Assembly (NCBI RefSeq): GCF_943193175.1
Contig: NZ_CALPDF010000034.1
Coordinates: forward strand, 1 to 53,309
From: Neobacillus muris
GTDB lineage: Bacteria > Bacillota > Bacilli > Bacillales > Cytobacillaceae
Reading direction: 5' to 3'
Length of the DNA: 53,309 bases
Shown: one piece after another, positions 23,929 through 32,734 of the stretch
Numbering within the stretch: the first letter of the stretch is position 1
How the letters are laid out: each line of letters starts with the position of its first letter
Position numbers and translations under genes: made by a program
The notes under the pieces: generated by a model
What the model was told of the DNA's origin: nothing
What the model saw: only the letters and a program-made list of their open reading frames with translations
Database searches by the model: none

Positions 23929-25062
23929 ATGTTAAATACGCTAAAACCTTTTATTCAAGAAGCTTGGAATAAATCTGGCTTTCAATCGGCTGCTGCCATT
24001 CAAGAGAAAGCCATTCCCGTTATTCTGGAAGGGAAGGATGTACTGGCTGAATCTCCGACAGGCACTGGAAAAACCCTTGCCTATCTTCTGCCTTTACTCC
24101 AGAAAATAGATGCGGACTCACAGTCCCTGCAAGCCGTTGTATTAGCCTCTTCTCAGGAACTGGCCATGCAAATTTTTAAGGAATTTCAAAAGTGGTCAGA
24201 GAACAGCGGCATTAGAGGAGCTTCAATTATCGGAGGGGCCAATCCTAAGCGGCAGTTGGAGAAATTAAAAAAACGCCCTCATATTATTTTTGCAACACCT
24301 GGAAGATTGCTTGAATTGATCAATCAGAAAAAGGTAAAGATGCATGAAGTAAAGCTGTTGGTATTGGATGAAGGGGATCAGCTTTTGGTTGCTGAACACT
24401 ATAGTACGGTACAGAATATTATAAAGCCGACGATGGGAGATCGCCAAATCGTGCTGTTTTCAGCAACTTTGAAGCCGGAAACTGAACAAAAGGCGAAAGA
24501 GATCATGAAGGATCCTGAAATAATAAAGATTGATCAACAAGCTGCTGGATCTGGAGATGTCGAGCATATTTACTTTATGTGTGAAAGAAGAGATAAAATT
24601 AAGCTGTTGGAGAAGATTGCCCGGTTAGAAAAAAGCAAATCTTTGGCTTTTATCAATGATATTGGTGAGTTGGAGATTTTTAATCAGAAATTGGGCTTTA
24701 AGGATCTTTCTGTGGGAATTCTGCATAGTGATATGAAAAAATTGGACCGCCAGTCCACACTTAAATCATTCCGTAATGGGGAAATCGGCATGCTGGCAGC
24801 AACTGATGTTGCCGCTAGAGGACTTGATATCGAAGGAATCTCTCACGTGGTGAATGTGGATTTTCCAAAGGATTTAGCTCAATATGTACACCGTGCAGGC
24901 CGGACTGGGCGCATGGGGGCAAATGGCATCGTCATTTCGCTGGTAACGGAAAGAGAAGAAAGGGAATTGAAACGTTTTTCCAAGGAATTAAAGGTTTCGC
25001 TTCATAAAAGAATCTTCCATAAGGGGCAGATTGCGGTACCGGAAGAGAAGCTGAAGCGGTAA
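23929..25062 (+). CDS. yfmL: DEAD-box-type ATP-dependent RNA helicase YfmL
   Basis: A 377-residue RNA helicase reduced to the two RecA domains with almost no tail. Motifs: Q-motif region AAAIQEKAIPVIL, motif I SPTGTGKT, Ia and Ib, motif II reading DEGD instead of DEAD, motif III SAT, and C-terminal motifs TDVAARGLDI and HRAGRTGRMG. Length and the DEGD variant agree with B. subtilis YfmL (376 residues), which takes part in ribosome assembly and cold growth. Ribosome site AAAAAAGGAG precedes ATG 23929. Confidence 0.88.
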   Translation: MLNTLKPFIQEAWNKSGFQSAAAIQEKAIPVILEGKDVLAESPTGTGKTLAYLLPLLQKIDADSQSLQAVVLASSQELAMQIFKEFQKWSENSGIRGASIIGGANPKRQLEKLKKRPHIIFATPGRLLELINQKKVKMHEVKLLVLDEGDQLLVAEHYSTVQNIIKPTMGDRQIVLFSATLKPETEQKAKEIMKDPEIIKIDQQAAGSGDVEHIYFMCERRDKIKLLEKIARLEKSKSLAFINDIGELEIFNQKLGFKDLSVGILHSDMKKLDRQSTLKSFRNGEIGMLAATDVAARGLDIEGISHVVNVDFPKDLAQYVHRAGRTGRMGANGIVISLVTEREERELKRFSKELKVSLHKRIFHKGQIAVPEEKLKR

Positions 25063-25120
25063 AAATGCATGGCTTCCCAGCCGATTTCGATTCCATCAGC
25101 GGATGCGGACGAAGTTCATA

Positions 25121-25155
25121 AAGAAAACAGGCATGCACTTGCAGCATGCCTGTTT
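25121..25155. terminator. Hairpin terminator between yfmL and the cotG-like gene
   Basis: AAACAGGCATGC (25125-25136) and GCATGCCTGTTT (25144-25155) form a perfect 12-bp stem. The T-tract is better on the minus strand (TTTTCTTTATG), so it mainly ends the cotG-like transcript, and probably also yfmL. Confidence 0.8.
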
Positions 25156-25164
25156 GATCTTGTA

Positions 25165-25770
25165 TTATCGGCTTAATCTTAATTCTGTCATATTTCCATT
25201 CTGCCAAATGCGTTTTTTGGTAGCATAATTAACTTCCCCTGAACAACATCCACCAGTACCGCGAGTGCGTCCAGTGCCGCGAGTGCGTCCAGATCTGCGA
25301 GAACGCCCGGAACGGCGAGAACGCCCAGATCTGCGAGAACGCCCGGAACGGCGAGAACGCCCAGATCCGCAAGAACGTCCAGATTTGCGAGAACGTCCAG
25401 ATTTACGAGAACGTCCAGATTTACGAGAACGTCCAGATTTGCGAGAACGTCCAGATTTGCGAGAACGTCCAGATTTGCGAGAACGTCCAGATTTGCGAGA
25501 ACGTCCAGAACGGCGGGAACATCCAGAACGGCGGGAGCGTCCAGAACGGCGTGAACATCCAGAACGGCGGGAACGCCCAGTACCGCGTGTACGCCCAGTG
25601 CCGCGTATGCGTCCAGTACCGCGCGTGCGTCCAGAGCCGCGAGAACGCCTGCTGCTGTTACAGCAGGAAGATCTGTTGGCTACAGGTTCTTGAGCTAGAT
25701 ATTCATCCATTCCATATGCAGTTACATCCTCAACCGCTTGTTCAATATCTCTTTTCCTGTAATACCTCAT
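25165..25770 (-). CDS. cotG: CotG-like Ser/Arg-repeat spore coat protein
   Basis: A 201-residue protein dominated by about 23 hexapeptide repeats of the form SGRSRK/SGRSRR/TGRTRG (residues about 42-175). They are framed by a non-repeat N-terminal domain (MRYYRKRDIEQAVEDV) and a C-terminal tail. Cysteine pairs flank the repeats (SSCCNSS and GGCCSG). B. subtilis CotG is likewise a highly basic Ser/Lys/Arg tandem-repeat coat protein encoded next to cotH and phosphorylated by the CotH kinase; the divergent cotH neighbour here is the main support. Start ATG 25770 is 7 nt after GGAGG. Sequence similarity alone would not prove CotG, since low-complexity repeats evolve fast. Confidence 0.7.
   Translation of the reverse strand: MRYYRKRDIEQAVEDVTAYGMDEYLAQEPVANRSSCCNSSRRSRGSGRTRGTGRIRGTGRTRGTGRSRRSGCSRRSGRSRRSGCSRRSGRSRKSGRSRKSGRSRKSGRSRKSGRSRKSGRSRKSGRSRKSGRSCGSGRSRRSGRSRRSGRSRRSGRSRRSGRTRGTGRTRGTGGCCSGEVNYATKKRIWQNGNMTELRLSR
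25259..25650. repeat. 18-bp tandem repeats inside the cotG-like gene
   Basis: Units of 18 bp such as ACGTCCAGATTTGCGAGA are repeated about 20 times; the seven central copies (about 25377-25510) are nearly identical and the outer ones diverged. This suggests recent expansion at the centre. The array has no stops on the opposite strand either, which creates a long spurious plus-strand frame. Confidence 0.9.
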
Positions 25771-25965
25771 TAATAAACCTCCATTCTTTTTCATCAGGCA
25801 GATCCAATTAAAAGCATCTTCCACCCTGTACTACAATTTACGTTTGTGGAACCACTCTGAATAGACAAACATACTGTGTTTCTAAAAATATACTTCCGTC
25901 TATTTAAGAACTTCTTTTTGCATTGGTACATACGATTTATTGAATGCAAAAGGAGGCTTATAGTG

Positions 25966-27042
25966 ATGAATTTGCCTAGAATTGATATTTTTATAAATCC
26001 TGCTGACTTGCGGGAGCTTAAATCGGATATTTGGAATGATGACCCTGTTCCTGCTTCTTTAAGAATTGGAAAAAAGAGAGCAGAAATTGACCTATCCTAC
26101 AGGGGATCACATATAAGGAAGTTTAGAAAGAAGTCCTATCATATTTCACTTTTTAGGTCGAATTTTTTAGGGATAAAGGAGGTACATTTAAACTCGGAAT
26201 ACAAAGACCCTTCCTTGATACGCAATAAGCTTTCACTTGACTTCTTTCATCAAATTGGCTGTCTTTCTCCTTCTTCCAGGCATATTCTCCTTTCTATTAA
26301 CGGGAAGATGGAAGGAATCTATCTTCAGTTGGAATCGGTTGATGATAACTTTTTAAAAAAAAGGAATCTCCCAATGGGACCCATCTTTTATGCCATCAAC
26401 GACGACGCCAACTTTTCATTATTAAGTCCGGAGGATAACAAGGCTAAATCAAAATTATCGGCAGGCTACGAATTGAAAATAGGAGAAAAAGAGGACTTGC
26501 TTTCCCTTGAAGATTTCATATATCAATTGAATACATCCTTAAAGCAGGAATTTGAGACCGTTATCCCTAAGCTATTAAATATTCATCAGTACTTCCGCTG
26601 GCTGGCAGGAGTTGTTTGTACGCAGAATTACGATGGCTTTGTTCATAATTATGCCATTTACCGAAACGGTGAAACGGGACTCTATGAAATAATTCCATGG
26701 GATTACGATGCGACATGGGGAAGAGATATCTATGGAAAAGAAATGGAATATGACTATGTGCGTATACAAGGTTTTAATACCCTGACAGCCAGACTATTGG
26801 ATATCGATCAATTTAAAAAGGAATATGCAAAATTGCTGAAACAAATTTTAAATGAAAATTTTACGAAAGAGGCAATGGAACCACAAATCAACAATTTGCA
26901 TTCTGCCATTCGCCCCCACTATAACCTCGATCCTTATCTAAATGGGCAATTGAATATTTTTGACAAGGAACCGGAGTTTATTATTCAGTTTATAGAAGAT
27001 AGGCGGAATTACCTAAGAAATCACTTGATGGATTTAGAATAA
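25966..27042 (+). CDS. cotH: CotH spore coat protein kinase
   Basis: A 358-residue CotH-family atypical kinase. YRGSHIRKFRKKSYHI (residues 45-60) is the nucleotide-binding N-lobe segment. NYDGFVHNYAIY (221-232) and IPWDYDATWGRD (243-254) are the catalytic and metal-binding segments, with Asp 246 and Asp 248. In B. subtilis CotH phosphorylates Ser residues of CotB and CotG and is needed for outer coat assembly. Both substrate types flank the gene here. I choose ATG 25966 after AAGGAGG (a GTG at 25963 is also possible); the upstream extension to 25876 looks non-coding. It is divergent from the cotG-like gene, as in B. subtilis. Confidence 0.92.
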   Translation: MNLPRIDIFINPADLRELKSDIWNDDPVPASLRIGKKRAEIDLSYRGSHIRKFRKKSYHISLFRSNFLGIKEVHLNSEYKDPSLIRNKLSLDFFHQIGCLSPSSRHILLSINGKMEGIYLQLESVDDNFLKKRNLPMGPIFYAINDDANFSLLSPEDNKAKSKLSAGYELKIGEKEDLLSLEDFIYQLNTSLKQEFETVIPKLLNIHQYFRWLAGVVCTQNYDGFVHNYAIYRNGETGLYEIIPWDYDATWGRDIYGKEMEYDYVRIQGFNTLTARLLDIDQFKKEYAKLLKQILNENFTKEAMEPQINNLHSAIRPHYNLDPYLNGQLNIFDKEPEFIIQFIEDRRNYLRNHLMDLE

Positions 27043-27162
27043 ATAGACACAAGTGACTTTTTAAATAAATAGGCAATTTCTCCATCGCACGATTAGTCAG
27101 GTGTACGTATACATGAATTATAACTATCCCCTATGGATATATGACAAGGAGGAAATAACTAA

Positions 27163-28179
27163 ATGGCAGGAAGGAAAGGCAATCATTCCAATCAACTGAA
27201 CCAATCAAATCCATCAATTCCGCTGGATGCGTACCATTCATTTCTTAAATCATTAATTGGCCAGGATGTACAGGTATATAAAGGGGGCCCTGAAAGCAAA
27301 CAAGGAACGTTACTAGATGTTCAATCAGATTATATATGTGTTCTAGCACAAAACAACAATAACAACAATAATAACAATCAAAATAACCAGAACCAAAACC
27401 AAAATCAACAGCCCACTGTCGTCTATTATCGGACCCAGCATCTCCAAAGCATTAGCGAAAACAGTAAGTCTAATTCTATGCCCCGCTATCAAAATAATTC
27501 AAGAGAGCCATATGAATTTTATCGTGCAGGCAGCTTTGACTTGTTAATGGAGAAGTTTATTGAAAAGTATGTTCAGATTAATCTAGGAGGACCTGAATCG
27601 AAAACGGGTATGCTTTTGGATACTTCCGGTAATTATGTAGCACTCTTGACTGAAGATGATGGTGTGGTCTACTACAATGTTCACCATATTAAGAGCATTA
27701 GTGAATACAACAATAATAACAATGAAAATAGCAGCACGCAGGATTCAGGACAGCAAGTGCAAATTCCTGAATATTACCGTGCGGATGATTTCCATGATCT
27801 TTTTGGACAAATGAGCCATAAATGGGTATCTATCAATAGGGGAGGCCCTGAGGCGATTGAGGGAGTGCTTGTTCAAGGGATGGGTGGACATTATACAATT
27901 GTCAGCAATGATGAAGTCTTAAGGATTAATCCATATCATATTAAAAGTATTAGCTCTGGACCAAAAGGAGCCTTAAAGCAGAACAACAACTCTCAGCAAA
28001 ATAATTCAAATGAGGATGTTTCAAAGGCTCAAGAAGAAAGCGGAGAAAAAAATGCTCGTTCCACCAGCAAAAGTTCTAGAATGGAATCCAGCAGGACCTC
28101 CAGCAGCTCGAGCAGTTCCGGCGGCGCCAGATATGAAAGGGTCGTTAAAAAAATCGATTATGTATGGAAGCCCCGATAA
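27163..28179 (+). CDS. cotB: CotB-like spore coat protein
   Basis: A 338-residue coat protein with three copies of a small beta domain at about 25-98, 124-180 and 206-264. Each has the pattern VQI-N-GGPES-x-G-LLD... YY..HHIKSIS (GGPESKQGTLLD, GGPESKTGMLLD, GGPEAIEGVLVQ). Asn/Gln-rich linkers separate them (a run of nine Asn near residue 65-73). The C-terminal region 290-320 is Ser-rich (TSSSSSSSGG), matching the Ser-rich tail of B. subtilis CotB that CotH phosphorylates, and ends in a basic segment. AAGGAGG precedes the ATG. It lies 120 bp after cotH in the same orientation. Confidence 0.88.
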   Translation: MAGRKGNHSNQLNQSNPSIPLDAYHSFLKSLIGQDVQVYKGGPESKQGTLLDVQSDYICVLAQNNNNNNNNNQNNQNQNQNQQPTVVYYRTQHLQSISENSKSNSMPRYQNNSREPYEFYRAGSFDLLMEKFIEKYVQINLGGPESKTGMLLDTSGNYVALLTEDDGVVYYNVHHIKSISEYNNNNNENSSTQDSGQQVQIPEYYRADDFHDLFGQMSHKWVSINRGGPEAIEGVLVQGMGGHYTIVSNDEVLRINPYHIKSISSGPKGALKQNNNSQQNNSNEDVSKAQEESGEKNARSTSKSSRMESSRTSSSSSSSGGARYERVVKKIDYVWKPR

Positions 28180-28194
28180 AATAACGTTTTAAAA

Positions 28195-28230
28195 CCAGGC
28201 ATCTCATGATAAAAAAGATGCCTGGAATCT
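28195..28230 (+). terminator. Hairpin after cotB
   Basis: CCAGGCATCT (28195-28204) and AGATGCCTGG (28216-28225), 11-nt A-rich loop. The T-tract is poor (AATCTTA), so termination may be partial and the next coat gene may be reached by readthrough. Confidence 0.55.
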
Positions 28231-28311
28231 TATCCATTTCATCTAAAACCAAGATACCGTGCATAAACAGATAGGGGCTAAAGAAATTTCTGCTGAAAAG
28301 GGGAAATCCCA

Positions 28312-28980
28312 TTGAAAAATATCATGGCATTAAAAGGAAAAAAAGTCGAGATTGAGATTTCCGGAAAAACGCTATTTCAGGGTATCCTGATCGATATTGG
28401 CCCAGATATCGTTGTTATTTACAACGGAAAAGATTATTTATATATTCCTTTTTTTCATATTCATAATCTACGGGCTGACGATTTAATTGAATTGGAAATG
28501 GACGGAACCCCGCCTGAAATGCCAATTATGGAAGAATCAAAAAATATTTCTTACAGAAAAACACTTATGAATGCCAAAGGAAAATTTTTGGAGATTTTTG
28601 TGACCGGAAATAGGTCGATTCATGGCTACGTAACCAGTGTCTTGAATGATTATTTTGTTTTTTATTCTCCTGTATATAAAACAATGCTCGTTTCATTAAA
28701 CCATTTAAAATGGCTTACTCCATACCAAAGCAATATAACTCCCTATACACTCCCAAATGAAGATTTACCGGTCCAGCCTACAAATATTCCACTGCAGCGT
28801 TCTATGGAGGACCAGCTGAGAAAACTAGAAGGAAACCTAGTAGTATTTGATTTGGGTGACCATCCTCATAAAATTGGCCTGCTAAAACTAGTAAACCATA
28901 ATATTGCTGAGTTAAATATTGCAAGCGGAGAAACTATTTTCTGGAAAGTTCCTCATATAAAAGTAGTACACTGGCCATGA
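28312..28980 (+). CDS. CotB-related small spore coat protein
   Basis: A 222-residue protein made of three Sm-like beta repeats (about 2-55, 78-140 and 163-222), each ending in an HI/HL..L motif (IPFFHIHNL, VSLNHLKWL, VPHIKVVHW). They are related to those of CotB but lack the GGPES signature and the Ser-rich tail. TTG 28312 follows AAGGGGAAA at a normal distance; the in-frame ATG 28324 is too far from it. Position after cotB suggests a coat or coat-assembly role; this is inference. Confidence 0.65.
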   Translation: MKNIMALKGKKVEIEISGKTLFQGILIDIGPDIVVIYNGKDYLYIPFFHIHNLRADDLIELEMDGTPPEMPIMEESKNISYRKTLMNAKGKFLEIFVTGNRSIHGYVTSVLNDYFVFYSPVYKTMLVSLNHLKWLTPYQSNITPYTLPNEDLPVQPTNIPLQRSMEDQLRKLEGNLVVFDLGDHPHKIGLLKLVNHNIAELNIASGETIFWKVPHIKVVHWP

Positions 28981-29037
28981 AAGGTAACCTGTCCTGAAAC
29001 TATGGGCAGGTTATGTTATGAATACATATTGCACTGG

Positions 29038-29061
29038 GCGAAAGGATATTTCGCTCTTTTT
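29038..29061 (+). terminator. Intrinsic terminator after the coat cluster
   Basis: GCGAAA (29038-29043) and TTTCGC (29049-29054), then TCTTTTT. The rest of the 334-bp gap to the next gene (28981-29314) shows a second weak hairpin (TAACCTGTCC/GGGCAGGTTA near 28985-29012) and otherwise nothing I can name. Confidence 0.7.
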
Positions 29062-29314
29062 GGTTTATTTGGCCCGAAGTCCCGCCTGATAGATTTACCG
29101 GCAGACCTCTTTACATTCGTATAGACCCCCGTGGAATTCCAAAAAAACGGGTACAAACCTAATGCCTGTCTTTCTTCCAATACATATAGATATAGTACAA
29201 GACAACAACAGGGATAGATGGAAGGGGGGGACATCTGAAGTATTAGGAATGAAAGGATGCCCCAACAAGGATTGGCTCATCTACAACAGCCAGATGAAAG
29301 GAGATATAGATGTA

Positions 29315-30661
29315 GTGCCTTGGATGACAGTAATAACTTTTTTGATTACACTAGTATTTATACTTTGGAGACCAAAAGGAATGAATGAAGCCATCCCGGC
29401 ATCCGTTGGTGCAGTCATTATCATCCTCATAGGAAGTGTTTCCATAACAGACTTGAGGATGATCATTGAAACGATTAGCGGCGCTGCGATTACCATTATG
29501 GCCACCATCGTAATGGCAATCGTTTTAGAAAGCTTCGGTTTTTTTCATTGGACGGCGGAAAAGCTGGCTGAAAGAGCGAAAGGGTCAGGAATTCGGTTAT
29601 TTTGGTACGTGAATCTATTATGTTTTCTCATGACACTGTTTTTTAATAACGACGGAAGTATTTTAATCACCACACCCATTTTAGTTATGCTGCTCAATAA
29701 TATGGGTTTAAAAAATCATCAAAAAATACCTTATCTAATGTCAGGTGCTTTAATTGCGACGGCTTCCAGTGCGCCAATCGGTGTCAGCAATATTGTCAAT
29801 CTGATCTCCTTAAAAATTGTCGACATGGATTTGTATTTGCAGACGGCCATGATGTTTGTTCCGGCAACGCTTGGATTGATTCTGCTAACATGCTTATTGT
29901 TTCTTCGTTTTAAAAAAGTACTCCCAAAGAAGGTCCCAGAACAAGTAAAGGGTTTGACCCTTCCTTCCTACCATCCGCTTAAACTGAGCCCGATGACTTA
30001 TGACTCGGAGAAGGATCGTTCAAGATTTATGAGAAATGTCCTGTTATTTGTTTTATCTGTTCGTGTCAGCCTATTTGTCGCTTCGTACTTGGGTATTTCT
30101 GTCCCCTTAATGGCGGTTATCGGTTCATGTATCTTATTGGCATGGAGATGGGCTTACTTAAAAATACCTCCGAAGGATATGCTGAAAAAGACCCCTTGGT
30201 ATATTATTGTTTTCGCCTTTGGAATGTATGTCATTATCTATGGCTTGAATAATATGGGGCTTTCAGACTTGCTCATTGAGTTTATGCAGCCTATGGTTTC
30301 TGGCAGCCTGCTTCATACAAGTGTATTAATGGGTGTTCTGCTGCTAGTAATGTCCAACATTTTTAATAACCACCCCGCTCTTATGATTGGAACATTCACC
30401 TTAATGAACATGAATCTCGATCACCTATCCTTAAAAATCGCCTACTTGGCAAATGTCATTGGAAGTGACATGGGATCATTGCTCTTGCCAATAGGAACAT
30501 TGGCTACACTTATGTGGATGCATATTGTCAGGAAAGGCAAAGTGATGATAACCTGGAAAGAATATATGAAAACAACAGCACTAGTCATCCCGCCGGCAAC
30601 ATTATTTACCTTAGTCGTTCTCTATTATTGGGTTTCTTGGCTTTTTGGCGGTGCGCTTTAG
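29315..30661 (+). CDS. ArsB/NhaD-type ion transporter, arsenite efflux-like
   Basis: A 448-residue, roughly 11-helix membrane transporter. FFNNDGSILITTPILVML and SGALIATASSAPIGVSNIVNLIS correspond to the conserved half-helix motifs of ArsB (ND at the pore), and the second half repeats the arrangement (NNHPALMIG, YLANVIGSDMGSLLLPIGT). ArsB exports arsenite or antimonite. No arsR or arsC is adjacent, so the ion is not certain; related proteins move other anions. I choose GTG 29315 after AAAGGAG; the frame opens at ATG 29162 but that extension is hydrophilic and looks non-coding. Confidence 0.78.
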   Translation: MPWMTVITFLITLVFILWRPKGMNEAIPASVGAVIIILIGSVSITDLRMIIETISGAAITIMATIVMAIVLESFGFFHWTAEKLAERAKGSGIRLFWYVNLLCFLMTLFFNNDGSILITTPILVMLLNNMGLKNHQKIPYLMSGALIATASSAPIGVSNIVNLISLKIVDMDLYLQTAMMFVPATLGLILLTCLLFLRFKKVLPKKVPEQVKGLTLPSYHPLKLSPMTYDSEKDRSRFMRNVLLFVLSVRVSLFVASYLGISVPLMAVIGSCILLAWRWAYLKIPPKDMLKKTPWYIIVFAFGMYVIIYGLNNMGLSDLLIEFMQPMVSGSLLHTSVLMGVLLLVMSNIFNNHPALMIGTFTLMNMNLDHLSLKIAYLANVIGSDMGSLLLPIGTLATLMWMHIVRKGKVMITWKEYMKTTALVIPPATLFTLVVLYYWVSWLFGGAL

Positions 30662-30723
30662 TCTGAAAACGTTTTGATTATGGCTGGCAGAGAGTGATGA
30701 GAGATGAGGATGAAAAACAAAAA

Positions 30724-30760
30724 GAATAATCCACCCTGTTTTAATGAGGATGGATTATTC
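30724..30760. terminator. Hairpin after the ArsB-like gene
   Basis: GAATAATCCA (30724-30733) pairs with TGGATTATTC (30751-30760). The T-tract is on the minus strand only, so on the plus strand it is a weak or assisting structure just before the better terminator. Confidence 0.45.
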
Positions 30761-30781
30761 ATAACCATCTTGCGTTTATGG

Positions 30782-30813
30782 GACCGGGCTGAATAAGCTT
30801 CGGTCGTTTTTTT
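30782..30813 (+). terminator. Intrinsic terminator
   Basis: GACCG (30782-30786) and CGGTC (30801-30805), with inner GGCT/AGCT pairing, followed by GTTTTTTT. Confidence 0.8.
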
Positions 30814-30960
30814 AAGTACCTCTGCCATTAGGATATGTTATCAATCAAGATACGTGACTAATGGATTTATGAAAAGTCGAACAAAGAACGCCATTTAACA
30901 TTAATAATGCAAAAAATTCAATGAATTTCATTTATAATAAAGGCAAAGGGAGGGGAAACA

Positions 30961-32430
30961 GTGGAGAATCCAAAATTAAAGCAACTGAGTGAGGAATGGC
31001 TGGAAGAAGCCACCATTAACGAAATGCAAGAAAAATTGGAAAGAGGAGAGCTTACTTCAAAAGAATTGGTGCTTTTGTATTTACATAGGATTTCAGTATA
31101 TGATCAGAAAATTAACTCCATACTTGAAATCAATCCCGACGCATTGCATATTGCGGAGGCATTGGACCAAGAGAGAAAGCTCTCTGGACCCCGAAGCCGC
31201 TTACATGGGATTCCGATCTTAATCAAGGATAATATTGATACCCATGATAAAATGCATACAAGTGCGGGTTCACTTGCCCTAAAAGACTCTATCGCTCTGA
31301 AAGACGCTAATGTGACAGAACAATTGCGCAAAGCAGGTGCTGTAATTCTCGGTAAAACCAATATGACGGAATGGGCCAATTTCATGGCGGAAAATATGAA
31401 AAATGGTTACAGCTCCCGCGGCGGGCAGGTTCTAAATCCGTACGGACCAGGAAAATTTGATGTTGGCGGCTCCAGTTCTGGTTCCGGGGCAGCTGTTGCC
31501 GCCAATTTTGCAGCAGCAGCAGTGGGAACGGAAACATCGGGCTCCATCTTAAATCCTTCCTGTAAGAATTCCTTGGTGGGCATTAAACCAACTGTGGGTC
31601 TTATCAGCCGAAGGGGGATTATTCCGATTTCTCATACACAGGATACGGCCGGTCCGATGGCAAGAACAGTCGAAGATGCTGCGATTCTTTTAAGTGCTTT
31701 ATGCGGAAGGGATGAGCAAGATCCGATTACGAAAACAAACCCATTTGAGGAGAAGGACTTCACGAAGCATCTTTTAAAGAATGGTCTTAGCGGCAAGCGT
31801 ATTGGAATTGCTTGTAATGGATTTCTCGAAAAATTGCCTGAAGATAAACAGCAGGTGGTACGAAATGCCTTCAACGTATTCGCTGCCTCAGGCGCTGTAG
31901 TAATGGAAAATATTGAAATCCCTTGTGCCAATGTGGAATGGGACATGAATGTGTTAACGCATGAATTTAAACCGGATTTAAATGCTTATTTTGCCCGGCT
32001 GCATCCCTCAATTCCAATTCGGACTTTGAAGGGGTTGATCGAATTTAACAAACAGCATGAAAAGGCCATGCTTAAATACGGACAGGCTGTTCTTGCGGCT
32101 TCTGAAGCCACAAGCGGATCGTTAAAAGAAGCCGAATATATCCATTCGTTAGAATATAATCTATATCATGCCTCTCAACGAGGAATTGATTACGCATTAG
32201 AAACCTATCATTTGGATATGCTTATTTTCCCTCACGAACAAGGGTCCATTATCAGTGCCATGCTTGGGTACCCATCCATTGCCATGCCTGCAGGCTATAC
32301 GTCCAGTGGCGAACCGGTTGGCATTACCTTTGCCGGCGCAGCTTACAGTGAACCGGCTTTAATTGAAGCAGCCTATGCATACGAGCGGTTGACTAAATAT
32401 CGCAAGGCACCTGTCTTAGAGAAAGAATAA
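30961..32430 (+). CDS. Amidase-signature family hydrolase
   Basis: A 489-residue amidase. The Ser-Ser-Lys triad is visible: Lys in IPILIKDNID, the Gly/Ser-rich signature DVGGSSSGSGAAVAANF, and the catalytic Ser in GTETSGSILNPS. The first 20 residues are extra and charged. The family hydrolyses amide bonds of small molecules or peptides; this branch resembles proteins annotated as amidase or glutamyl-tRNA amidotransferase-like, but with no gatB/gatC nearby it is not part of GatCAB. GTG 30961 follows GGGAGGGG. Confidence 0.85.
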   Translation: MENPKLKQLSEEWLEEATINEMQEKLERGELTSKELVLLYLHRISVYDQKINSILEINPDALHIAEALDQERKLSGPRSRLHGIPILIKDNIDTHDKMHTSAGSLALKDSIALKDANVTEQLRKAGAVILGKTNMTEWANFMAENMKNGYSSRGGQVLNPYGPGKFDVGGSSSGSGAAVAANFAAAAVGTETSGSILNPSCKNSLVGIKPTVGLISRRGIIPISHTQDTAGPMARTVEDAAILLSALCGRDEQDPITKTNPFEEKDFTKHLLKNGLSGKRIGIACNGFLEKLPEDKQQVVRNAFNVFAASGAVVMENIEIPCANVEWDMNVLTHEFKPDLNAYFARLHPSIPIRTLKGLIEFNKQHEKAMLKYGQAVLAASEATSGSLKEAEYIHSLEYNLYHASQRGIDYALETYHLDMLIFPHEQGSIISAMLGYPSIAMPAGYTSSGEPVGITFAGAAYSEPALIEAAYAYERLTKYRKAPVLEKE

Positions 32431-32487
32431 CCCTTTTCTTTTTCACCCATACTATCATTGAATTTTCTATTAAAGGAGATGTCAGGT

Positions 32488-32622
32488 ATGGGAAGACAGA
32501 AACTAGGAAATGCCAATGCCCAGAGGAATAATAATCGAAAAAAAGCGATGCGGACTGCGGAAGAACTGGTTGAGTTCGAAACCGGAGAAGCTTTAAAGCG
32601 GAACCGTCCAAAGGATCAATAG
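32488..32622 (+). CDS. Small basic protein, 44 residues, unknown
   Basis: An ATG at 32488 with AAAGGAG 9 nt upstream opens a 44-residue frame: start MGRQKLGNANAQRNNN, then KKAMRTAEELVEFETG and a basic end (NRPKDQ). It is highly charged, without Cys or a membrane segment, and closed by its own hairpin. Size, Asn/Gln/Lys content and context in a spore former resemble minor small acid-soluble spore proteins, but I do not recognise a specific family. Confidence 0.65.
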   Translation: MGRQKLGNANAQRNNNRKKAMRTAEELVEFETGEALKRNRPKDQ

Positions 32623-32635
32623 TCCATACAGATAG

Positions 32636-32664
32636 ACGCCTCCATAATCAGGAGGCGTTATGTC
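32636..32664 (+). terminator. Hairpin terminator after the small basic protein
   Basis: ACGCCTCC (32636-32643) with GGAGGCGT (32651-32658), loop ATAATCA. T-tract is weak (TATGTCTTTATT). Confidence 0.6.
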
Positions 32665-32734
32665 TTTATTCGTTTTGCTTTCATCTTGGTCATCTATTTA
32701 TCGCAGCCAAAAGACAATAGCTGCAGGAAGAAAG

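Noticed and set aside
25265..25693. Plus-strand 142-codon frame rich in Arg, Pro and Glu opposite the cotG-like gene
   Set aside because: It is the stop-free mirror of the 18-bp repeats; no ribosome site, and the minus strand has the better start and terminator.
29162..29314. N-terminal extension of the ArsB-like protein from ATG 29162
   Set aside because: Hydrophilic, unlike the family, and the good ribosome site lies before GTG 29315.
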